From positions 124,001 to 188,000 of the forward strand of contig NZ_SRII01000009.1 in NCBI RefSeq assembly GCF_004684095.1: a stretch of 64,000 nucleotides of DNA. Direction: 5' to 3'. Positions 51,438 to 59,030 of this stretch are shown piece after piece; the first letter of the stretch is position 1; the number at the start of each line of letters is the position of its first letter. The notes beneath the pieces were generated by a model. That model saw only the letters and a list, made by a program, of their open reading frames with translations, had not been told where the DNA came from and searched no databases. Both the position numbers and the translations under genes were made by a program. The stretch comes from Hymenobacter sp. UV11. GTDB taxonomy: Bacteria > Bacteroidota > Bacteroidia > Cytophagales > Hymenobacteraceae.

Positions 51438-53504
51438 TTGGCTAAACTTCTTTTTGCCTCCCTCCTGGCTGCCCTACCCCTCACGTTTGCCGCCGCCCAG
51501 GCGCCCAAGCAGGATAGGCTGCTCTACGGCGTGGCGTATTACGAAGAGTACCTGCCCTACGACCGGCTGGCGCAGGACGTGGCCATGATGCAGGCGGCGG
51601 GCATCAACGTGGTGCGCATCGGCGAATCGACGTGGAGCACGATGGAGCCGCACGAGGGCGTGTTCGACTTTTCGCACCTGGATAGAGTGCTCGACGCTAT
51701 GCACAAGGCCGGGATTCGGGTCATTATCGGCACGCCGACCTACGCGGTGCCGACCTGGCTGGTGCGCAAGTACCCGGCGGTGCTGGCCACCACGGCGCGC
51801 GGGGCCAACCAGTACGGGGTGCGCCAGAACATGGATATTACGAACCCCGACTTTCGGCGGCACGCCGAAATGGCCATCCGGGCGATGCTGGCGCATGTCA
51901 AGAACCACCCGGCCATTATCGGCTACCAGGTGGATAACGAGACGAAGTCGTACGGCACGGCCGGGCCGGCGGTGCAGGCGCAGTTCGTAGAGTACATGAA
52001 GCGTAAGTTTCCGTCGCTGGATGCGCTCAACAAGGCCTACGGGCTGGATTACTGGAGCAACCGCATCAACAGCTGGGAAGATTTTCCGTCGATGGTGGGC
52101 ACTATTAATGCCAGCCTGGGCAGTGAGTTTGCCCGGTTTCAGCGGAAGCTGGTGACCGACTACCTGGCGTGGCAGGCCGGCATTGTGCGCGAGTACAAGC
52201 AGCCGGGGCAGTTCATCACCCATAATTTTGACCTTGACTGGCGCGGCTACTCGTTTGGGATTCAATCGGAAGTGGACCACTTCGCGGCGGCCAAGGCGCT
52301 GGATGTGGCGGGCATCGACATCTACCACCCCAGCCAGGACCAGCTTACGGGCGCCGAAATCGCGTTTGGCGGCGACCTGACCCGCTCGATGAAGGGGGGG
52401 CAGAATTACCTCGTGTTGGAGACGGAGGCCCAGGGCTTTCCGCAGTGGACGCCCTACCCCGGCCAGTTGCACCTGCAGGCGTTCAGCCACCTGGCTTCGG
52501 GCGCCAACATGGTGGAATACTGGCACTGGAGCAGTATCCACAACTCGGCCGAAACGTACTGGAAGGGTCTACTGAGCCACAATTTTGCCCCCAACCCGAC
52601 TTACGACGAGGCCAAGACCATCGGGCGTGATTTTCAACGCCTCAGTCCGCAGCTGGTCAATTTGAAAAAGACGAATAAGGTTGCCATTCTGTTCAGCAAC
52701 CAGGCGCTCACGGCCGAGGGCTGGTTTAAGAACGGGCTGGGCTACAACGAGGTGCTGCGCTCGTTCTACGACCCGCTCTACCGCCACAACGTGGGCTGCG
52801 ACCTAGTGGACCCCAGCAGCCCTGACTTCAGCAAGTATTCGCTGCTCATCGTGCCCATGCTATACGCCGCGCCCACCAGCCTGCTGGAGCGCCTGGATGC
52901 CTACGTGAAAAACGGCGGCCACTTATTGGTGACCTACCGCAGCGGCTTTTCGGACGACAACGTGCAGGTGCGCACCACCGCGCAGCCGGGCGGCCTGAGC
53001 ACCGCCTGCGGCGTGACGTACAGCCAATTTACTGTGCCCGAAAACGTGAGCCTGAAGGGCGACCCCTACCAGGCCGGCAAGGACAACCAGGTAACCGACT
53101 GGATGGAGCTGCTCACGCCCACCACTGCCCAGGTACTAGCCCGCTACGAGCACCCGGTGTGGAGCCAGTACGCGGCCATTACCGAGAACCATTACGGCAA
53201 GGGCCTGGCCACCTACGTGGGCTGCCACACCGCCGACGCCCTGACCGAGAAAATCGTGAGCGAGGCCGTGCGCAAGGCCGGCCTGTGGGGGCCCGACCAG
53301 GCTCAGCAGTTCCCACTCATCACGCGGGCCGGCCTCAACCAGCGCGGCAAGCAGGTACATTACTACTTCAACTACTCGGCCGCGGCCGCCACCCTGCCCT
53401 ACCCCCACCGCGCCGGCCGCGAGCTGCTGAGCGGCACCGCCGTGGCCGCCCAGCAGCCGCTGGCCCTGCCGGCCTGGGGCGTGCAGATAGTGGAAGAAAA
53501 CTAA
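51438..53504 (+). CDS. Glycoside hydrolase family 42 beta-galactosidase-like, TTG start
   Basis: A 688-residue secreted enzyme. The only start that precedes the signal peptide is TTG at 51438, because an in-frame stop lies at 51423; the leader AKLLFASLLAALPLTFAAAQ follows. GH42 features: YGVAYYEEYLPYDRLAQD, GINVVRIGESTWSTMEP, acid/base Glu168 in DNETKSYG, nucleophile Glu328 (or 330) in LVLETEAQ and the downstream trimerisation-like domain. Likely removes galactose from side chains. Confidence 0.92.
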   Translation: MAKLLFASLLAALPLTFAAAQAPKQDRLLYGVAYYEEYLPYDRLAQDVAMMQAAGINVVRIGESTWSTMEPHEGVFDFSHLDRVLDAMHKAGIRVIIGTPTYAVPTWLVRKYPAVLATTARGANQYGVRQNMDITNPDFRRHAEMAIRAMLAHVKNHPAIIGYQVDNETKSYGTAGPAVQAQFVEYMKRKFPSLDALNKAYGLDYWSNRINSWEDFPSMVGTINASLGSEFARFQRKLVTDYLAWQAGIVREYKQPGQFITHNFDLDWRGYSFGIQSEVDHFAAAKALDVAGIDIYHPSQDQLTGAEIAFGGDLTRSMKGGQNYLVLETEAQGFPQWTPYPGQLHLQAFSHLASGANMVEYWHWSSIHNSAETYWKGLLSHNFAPNPTYDEAKTIGRDFQRLSPQLVNLKKTNKVAILFSNQALTAEGWFKNGLGYNEVLRSFYDPLYRHNVGCDLVDPSSPDFSKYSLLIVPMLYAAPTSLLERLDAYVKNGGHLLVTYRSGFSDDNVQVRTTAQPGGLSTACGVTYSQFTVPENVSLKGDPYQAGKDNQVTDWMELLTPTTAQVLARYEHPVWSQYAAITENHYGKGLATYVGCHTADALTEKIVSEAVRKAGLWGPDQAQQFPLITRAGLNQRGKQVHYYFNYSAAAATLPYPHRAGRELLSGTAVAAQQPLALPAWGVQIVEEN

Positions 53505-53555
53505 CCCAAACGCGCCGGGCTCCGCCTGGCTTTTTACCCGTTGAGACTACGTTGT

Positions 53556-56423
53556 ATGCCTAAGAAAACATCCCTACCCCCCCTTTTACTCCTGAGCCTG
53601 GCCGGTGGCCTGGCAGCCTTGCCGGCCGCCGCACAGCAGGCGCCGCGGGTGGAGAAAACCGCCACTGGCCTGGTGCTGCACCTGGCCCCGCTCACCGACC
53701 AGGACACGCGCACGGTGCGCCTCACGGTGGTGTCAGACCACATTATTCACGTGGAAGCCAGCCCGCTGGACACGCTTTCGACCACCAAAAGCCTGATGGT
53801 GGTGCCCCAGACTGGGCCCGCCGCCCGCTGGACGTACCGCGAAAAGAAGGGGGTAGGGACGCTGACCACGCCCGCTATTACGGCCACCGTGACGCTGGCC
53901 ACGGGCGCCGTGAGCTTTGCCGATGCGCAGGGCAAGCCCATTTTGCAGGAGCGGGCCGGCGGCGGTAAGATTTTCCGGCCCACTGTGGCCGACGGGCAGC
54001 CGCTGTACGAGGTGACGCAGGTGTTTGAGTCGCCCGCCGATGAGGGGCTGTATGGCCTGGGCCAGCACCAGAACGGGGTGATGAACTACCGCGGCCAGCC
54101 GGTGGAGCTGGCCCAGAACAACACCGACGTGGCGGTGCCCTTCCTGCTGTCGAGCAAGAATTACGGCATTTTGTGGGATAACTATTCCATCACCCACGCC
54201 AGCGACACGCGCGACTACGAGGCGCTTTCTACCCTGCAGCTGTACTCGAAGGAGGGCACGCCGGGCTGGCTCACGGCCACTTACAGCAGCAAAAACAACC
54301 CGCAGCAGGTGCTGGTGCAGCGGCCCGAGTCGGTGATAAACTACGAGTACCTGGAGGACCAGAAGAACTTTCCGGCCACCATCAAGCTCGGCGATATCAA
54401 GGCGACCTGGGAGGGCGCGGTATCGTCGGGCACGACGGGCGTGCACCACTTTTTGCTCAAAAACGCGGGCTACGCCAAGCTGTATATTGATGGCAAGGAA
54501 GTGGTGAACAAGTGGCGCCAGGCCTGGAACCCCGGCACGTCGGTGGTGCCGGTGATGATGGAGAAGGGGCGCAAATACACCATTAAATTGGAGTGGGACC
54601 CCGACGGCAGCGAGTCGTACCTGGGCCTGAAGTGGCTAAGCCCGCTGGTGGGCCAGGCTGCCCGGGAGTACGGCTTCCGCTCGGAAGCGGGCGCTGATTT
54701 GAACTACTATTTTGTGCAGGGGCAGTCGGCCCATGAGGTCATCAGCGGCTATCGGCAGCTGACGGGCGCGGCCCCGGTGTCGCCTCGCTGGTCGATGGGC
54801 TTGTGGCAGAGCCGCGAGCGCTACAAGACCCAGGCCGAGCTGCTGGACGTGGCCGCTGAGTTTCGCAAGCGCCAGATTCCGCTCGATAACATCGTGATGG
54901 ACTGGTCGTACTGGAAGCCCGCCGAGTGGGGCAGCCAGGAGTTTGACCCCAGCCGCTTCCCCAACCCGGACGCCATGATAAAGACCCTGCACGAGCAGGA
55001 CCACCTGCACTTCATGATTTCGGTGTGGGCCAAGATTTACGAGGGCACTTCGGTGTATAGAGACTTTAAGGCCAAGGGCTACGTGTATCCCCGCAACATT
55101 GCCGACGGCACCAAGGACTGGATTGCGCCGGGCTACACTTCGACCTTCTACGACCCCTTCAACCCGCAGGCCCGCCAGGCGTTCTGGAACCTGATGAATA
55201 CCAAGCTCTTCACCAAGGGCGTGGATGCCTGGTGGATGGACGCCTCGGAGCCCGACATTTACTCGAATACCAACGTGGCTACGCGCAAGGGCCTGATGGC
55301 CCCGGCTATTGGCTCTAGCACGCAGTATTTCAACGCCTTCCCACTGCAAAATGCCAAGGGCATTTACGAGGGGCAGCGCGGCACGGCTCCCGACCAGCGG
55401 GTGTTTTTGCTGACGCGCTCGGGCTACGCGGGCTCGCAGCGCTACGCGGCGGCCATTTGGAGCGGCGACATTGGCGCGCGCTGGGAGGACTTTAAGAACC
55501 AGATTCCGGCGGGGCTCAACTTCTCGATGTCGGGCATTCCGTACTGGACCAGCGACATCGGCGGCTTTGCGGTGGAGCGCCGCTATGAGCACCCCAATGC
55601 CACGGACCAGGCCGAGTGGCGCGAATTGCAGGCCCGCTGGTACCAGTTTGGGGCGTTTTGCCCGCTGTTCCGGGTGCACGGGCAGTTTCCGTTCCGCGAG
55701 ATTTACAACATCGCGCCCGCTGGCCACCCGGCCTACGAGAGCATGCTGTATTACGACAAGCTGCGCTACCGCCTGATGCCCTACATCTACTCGCTGGCCG
55801 GGCAGGTGCACTTCCAGAACGCCACCATTATGCGCGGTTTGGTCATGGATTTTGGGGCCGACCCGGCCGTGCGCAGCATTGCCGACGAGTACCTGTTTGG
55901 CCCCAGCCTGCTGGTGAGCCCGGTGACCGACTACCAGGCGCGCAGCCGCAAGGTGTACCTGCCGGCCGGCACCGGCTGGTACGACTTTTACAGCGGCCGC
56001 CACTACCCCGGCGGCCAGACCCTGACCGCCGACGCGCCCCTGGAGCGCATGCCGCTCTACGTGCGGGCGGGCGCCATCGTGCCCTTCGGCCCCGAGTTGC
56101 AATACGCCGCCGAGAAGCCCGCCGACCCCATCACGCTCTACGTGTACACGGGCCAGGACGGCAAATTCTCACTCTATGAGGATGAGAACGTGAACTACAA
56201 CTACGAGAAGGGTGCCTCGGCCACCATCCCGCTGAGCTACGACGAGCGCAGCAAGACGCTGACCATCGGGGCGCGCCAGGGCTCGTTTCCGGGCATGGCG
56301 GCCAGCCGCACGTTTAACATTGTGTGGGTGAGCCCCGACCGCCCTACCCCCGTTGATTTTGGCAAAGCTCCGGCGCAGACGGTGACGTATGCGGGGCAGG
56401 CGCTGACGGTGCAGTTGAAGTAA
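53556..56423 (+). CDS. Glycoside hydrolase family 31 with PA14 insert, alpha-xylosidase-like
   Basis: A 955-residue secreted enzyme from ATG 53556 (signal peptide ending PAAAQ). Domain order: N-terminal beta-sandwich, PA14 insert (about 285-375, GVHHFLLKNAGYAKLYIDG), catalytic barrel with nucleophile Asp562 in WWMDASEPD and acid/base Asp638 in WSGDIGARW, then two C-terminal beta-domains. The MDASEPD variant and PA14 insert are those of bacterial xyloglucan alpha-xylosidases such as the Cellvibrio and Bacteroides enzymes. It would act with GH42 and GH3 to strip xyloglucan-type oligosaccharides. Confidence 0.93.
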   Translation: MPKKTSLPPLLLLSLAGGLAALPAAAQQAPRVEKTATGLVLHLAPLTDQDTRTVRLTVVSDHIIHVEASPLDTLSTTKSLMVVPQTGPAARWTYREKKGVGTLTTPAITATVTLATGAVSFADAQGKPILQERAGGGKIFRPTVADGQPLYEVTQVFESPADEGLYGLGQHQNGVMNYRGQPVELAQNNTDVAVPFLLSSKNYGILWDNYSITHASDTRDYEALSTLQLYSKEGTPGWLTATYSSKNNPQQVLVQRPESVINYEYLEDQKNFPATIKLGDIKATWEGAVSSGTTGVHHFLLKNAGYAKLYIDGKEVVNKWRQAWNPGTSVVPVMMEKGRKYTIKLEWDPDGSESYLGLKWLSPLVGQAAREYGFRSEAGADLNYYFVQGQSAHEVISGYRQLTGAAPVSPRWSMGLWQSRERYKTQAELLDVAAEFRKRQIPLDNIVMDWSYWKPAEWGSQEFDPSRFPNPDAMIKTLHEQDHLHFMISVWAKIYEGTSVYRDFKAKGYVYPRNIADGTKDWIAPGYTSTFYDPFNPQARQAFWNLMNTKLFTKGVDAWWMDASEPDIYSNTNVATRKGLMAPAIGSSTQYFNAFPLQNAKGIYEGQRGTAPDQRVFLLTRSGYAGSQRYAAAIWSGDIGARWEDFKNQIPAGLNFSMSGIPYWTSDIGGFAVERRYEHPNATDQAEWRELQARWYQFGAFCPLFRVHGQFPFREIYNIAPAGHPAYESMLYYDKLRYRLMPYIYSLAGQVHFQNATIMRGLVMDFGADPAVRSIADEYLFGPSLLVSPVTDYQARSRKVYLPAGTGWYDFYSGRHYPGGQTLTADAPLERMPLYVRAGAIVPFGPELQYAAEKPADPITLYVYTGQDGKFSLYEDENVNYNYEKGASATIPLSYDERSKTLTIGARQGSFPGMAASRTFNIVWVSPDRPTPVDFGKAPAQTVTYAGQALTVQLK

Positions 56424-56443
56424 AAACGACTTGTTTTGGCGGG

Positions 56444-56593
56444 GCGCCTCACCCCCCGGCCCCCTCTCCGAAAAGGAGAGGGGGAGGCAATGAACAGTGG
56501 GCAGTGAGCAATTGCTCCTCGCTGATTGCTCACTGCTCACTGACTCTCGGCTCCCCCTCTCCTTTTCGGAGAGGGGGCCGGGGGGTGAGGCGC
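56444..56593. repeat. Long inverted repeat, family C, between GH31 and GntP
   Basis: Perfect 43-bp arms (56444-56486 and 56551-56593) with a 64-bp loop that itself forms a hairpin (GCAGTGAGCAAT against ATTGCTCACTGC). The words CCTCACCCCCCGGCCCCCTC and CTCCGAAAAGGAGAG resemble a repeat common in many bacterial genomes. It closes the GH31 gene. Confidence 0.8.
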
Positions 56594-56614
56594 ACGTAAG
56601 AACGAACTCCTTAT

Positions 56615-57943
56615 ATGACCCTGCTCATCATCCTGCTGGCCGTGCTCGCCCTTATCGCCCTCATCAGCTGGGGCAAGGTGAATGCATTTCTGGCCTTCCT
56701 GCTCGTGACGCTGCCCACGGGGCTGGCGCTGGGCCTGCCGCCGGCCCGGCTGCTGGCCGCCGTGCAGCAGGGCCTCGGCGATACGCTGGCGTCGGTGGCG
56801 CTGGTGGTGGTGCTGGGCGCCATGCTGGGCAAGCTGGTGGCCGACAGCGGCGCGGCCCGGCAGATTGCGGGCGTAATGGTGGGCGCCTTCGGGCCAGGCA
56901 ACGTGCAGTGGACCATGCTGGGCGCGGGCTTCGTCATCGGCATTCCGCTGTTCTACAACGTGGGGTTTTTGCTGATGATGCCGCTAATTTTTTCGGTGGT
57001 GTATCAGTACCGGCTGCCGGCCCTGTACGTGGGGCTGCCCATGCTGGCGGCGCTGTCGGTGCTGCACGGCTTCCTACCCCCCCACCCCGCGCCGACGGCG
57101 CTGGTGGCGCAGTTTCACGCCGATTTGGGCCTCACCTTCGTGTATGGGCTGCTGGTGGCGGTGCCGGCCGTGGTGCTGGCGGGGCCGCTGTACGCGCGCA
57201 CGCTCAAGGGCATTGTGTCGAAGCCGCCGCCGGGGCTGGTGGCCGAGCAGGCGGCGGCCGGGCCGCTGCCGGGGCGGCTCAATAGCTTTTTATCATCGTT
57301 GCTGCCAGTGCTGGGGATTGCAGTGGTGCTGGGTATCAAAGCGCTGGTGCCGGCCGGCGGGGCGCTGGCGGCGGGCCTCGGCTTCCTGGCTGACCCGGGC
57401 GTGGTGATGCTGCTGTCGGTGGTGGTGGCCACGTTTAGCCTGGGTGTGGCGCAGGGGCGGGTGGTGCCGGCCGTGATGAGCACCTTCGGGGCAGCCGTGG
57501 CCGATGTGGCGCCCATCCTGCTCATCATTGGCGGGGCGGGGGCGCTGAAGGAGGTGCTGGTAGCCAGCGGCGTGAGCCAGGAGCTGGCCGCCAGCCTGCG
57601 CGGCACCGGCCTGCCGCCGCTGGTGCTGGGCTGGCTGTTGGCGGGCTTCATCCGGGTGTGCCTGGGGTCGGCCACGGTGGCGGGCCTCACGGCGGCCGGC
57701 GTGATGCTGCCCATGCTGGCCCACTCGCCCGTTAACCCTAACCTGCTGGTACTGGCCATCGGGGCGGGCAGCCTGCTGTTTTCACACGTGAATGACGGCG
57801 GGTTTTGGCTGTTTAAAGAATACTTTGGCTTGTCGGTGAAAGACACCTTTCGCTCGTGGTCGATGATGGAAACCATTGTGTCGGTGGTGGGGCTACTGGG
57901 TGTGCTGGCCCTCGACTGGGCGCTGCCGCTGCTGGGCTTATAA
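56615..57943 (+). CDS. GntP-family gluconate:H+ symporter-like permease
   Basis: A 442-residue inner-membrane protein with about 12-14 hydrophobic segments. ALGLPPARLLAAVQQGLGDTLAS, VLGAMLGKLVADSGAARQIA, GIPLFYNVGF and SHVNDGGFWLFKEYF are GntP/GntT family marks. Normal substrates are gluconate and other sugar acids. Its place at the end of the PUL next to a DUF1080 gene suggests uptake of an oxidised sugar, which is inference. Confidence 0.93.
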   Translation: MTLLIILLAVLALIALISWGKVNAFLAFLLVTLPTGLALGLPPARLLAAVQQGLGDTLASVALVVVLGAMLGKLVADSGAARQIAGVMVGAFGPGNVQWTMLGAGFVIGIPLFYNVGFLLMMPLIFSVVYQYRLPALYVGLPMLAALSVLHGFLPPHPAPTALVAQFHADLGLTFVYGLLVAVPAVVLAGPLYARTLKGIVSKPPPGLVAEQAAAGPLPGRLNSFLSSLLPVLGIAVVLGIKALVPAGGALAAGLGFLADPGVVMLLSVVVATFSLGVAQGRVVPAVMSTFGAAVADVAPILLIIGGAGALKEVLVASGVSQELAASLRGTGLPPLVLGWLLAGFIRVCLGSATVAGLTAAGVMLPMLAHSPVNPNLLVLAIGAGSLLFSHVNDGGFWLFKEYFGLSVKDTFRSWSMMETIVSVVGLLGVLALDWALPLLGL

Positions 57944-57966
57944 ATTATGCTGAAGAAAATAACTCA

Positions 57967-58075
57967 CCAAAAGAACGTCATGCAGACCGCAGGAAAGCAT
58001 CTCGCGTGCTGCAAATCAAATCGTTGAATGGCACGAACGAGATGCTTCCCTGCGGTCTGCATGACGTTCTTTTGG
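57967..58075. repeat. Dispersed hairpin, family A variant
   Basis: 38-bp arms (57967-58004 and 58038-58075) with one mismatch and a 33-bp loop. The outer part AAGAACGTCATGC and inner AAGCATCTCG match family A; the middle is GCAGACCGCAGG instead of TGAGCTTGCCG. It lies between GntP and the second DUF1080 gene. Confidence 0.75.
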
Positions 58076-58119
58076 TGTCGCACCTTTTCCTACCCCCTCT
58101 TTTTCTACCTATTTCCCCC

Positions 58120-59004
58120 ATGCAAAAACTATCCATACTACTCGGCGCGGCGCTGCTGTGCACCGCCGCCACGCCCCCTACCCCCCCGCCCACGCCCGGT
58201 GGCTGGGAGCGCCTGCTTGATAAAAACCTGAGCCAGTGGCGCACCTACGAAAGCCACCGCCACGTGCCCGGCGATAAGGGCCTGCCGCCCACCAATGCCC
58301 AGGGCCAGCCCCTACCCCCCATCGGCTACGATAAGAACGAGGCCAACGTGTTTTCGGTAACCATGAAGAATGGCGAGCCGGTGCTGCGCATCAGCGGCGA
58401 GATTTACGGCTGCCTCGTGACGCGCCAGGACTACACCAACTACGACCTCAAGCTGAAGGTGCGCTGGGGCCAGCAGAAGTGGCCACCCCGCCTGCAGGAG
58501 CCGCGCGACAGTGGTATTCTCTACAACAGCCAGGGCAAGCCGGGCGTGGACTACTGGCACAGCTGGATGCTGAGCCAGGAATTTCAAGTATCAGAATATC
58601 AGAATGGTAACTCGATGGGCGACTACTGGTGCATTGCCAATTCGGCGTCCGACATCCGGGCCCGGCCCGTGCAGGATACCCTGCGCTACGACCCGGCCGC
58701 GGCCGCCGTGGCCATGGGCAACGGCGGCCGCAACTTCTGCTACGCCGCCCCCACTACCCCGCCGCCCGCCAACGAGTGGACCGAGCTGGAGCTCATCAAC
58801 GTGAATGGCCAGAGCGTACATATCGTAAACGGCCACGTGGTAATGGCCGTCAACCATTCCAGCCTCATCACCAAAGGCCAGCGCCAGCCCCTCACCCACG
58901 GTAAGATTCAGCTGCAAAGCGAGGCCGCCGAGGTGTTTTACAAAGACATCATGCTGAAGCCGTTGAAGGCGATGCCGGCGCAATACGCCAAGTATTTTAA
59001 GTAG
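58120..59004 (+). CDS. Second DUF1080 protein, 3-keto-glycoside lyase/hydratase family
   Basis: A 294-residue secreted protein from ATG 58120 (signal peptide MQKLSILLGAALLCTAA, then a proline/threonine-rich linker). DUF1080 features: WERLLDKNLSQWRTYES, EIYGCLVTRQDYTNYDLKLKVRWG, RDSGILYN, QEFQVSEYQNG, NEWTELELINVNG and GKIQLQSEAAEVFYKDI. This is a different branch from the 28728 protein, with a longer insert GNSMGDYWCIANSASDIRARP. It lies within the PUL, linking it to the keto pathway by content. The frame is open further upstream, but that part overlaps the repeat and the permease gene. Confidence 0.88.
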   Translation: MQKLSILLGAALLCTAATPPTPPPTPGGWERLLDKNLSQWRTYESHRHVPGDKGLPPTNAQGQPLPPIGYDKNEANVFSVTMKNGEPVLRISGEIYGCLVTRQDYTNYDLKLKVRWGQQKWPPRLQEPRDSGILYNSQGKPGVDYWHSWMLSQEFQVSEYQNGNSMGDYWCIANSASDIRARPVQDTLRYDPAAAAVAMGNGGRNFCYAAPTTPPPANEWTELELINVNGQSVHIVNGHVVMAVNHSSLITKGQRQPLTHGKIQLQSEAAEVFYKDIMLKPLKAMPAQYAKYFK

Positions 59005-59030
59005 GAAGAGGCTAGCGACGCGGCACCACG

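Noticed and set aside
54636..56102. Minus-strand open frame of 488 codons opposite GH31
   Set aside because: Lies fully within a conserved GH31 gene and shows only His/Val/Gly-rich shadow composition.
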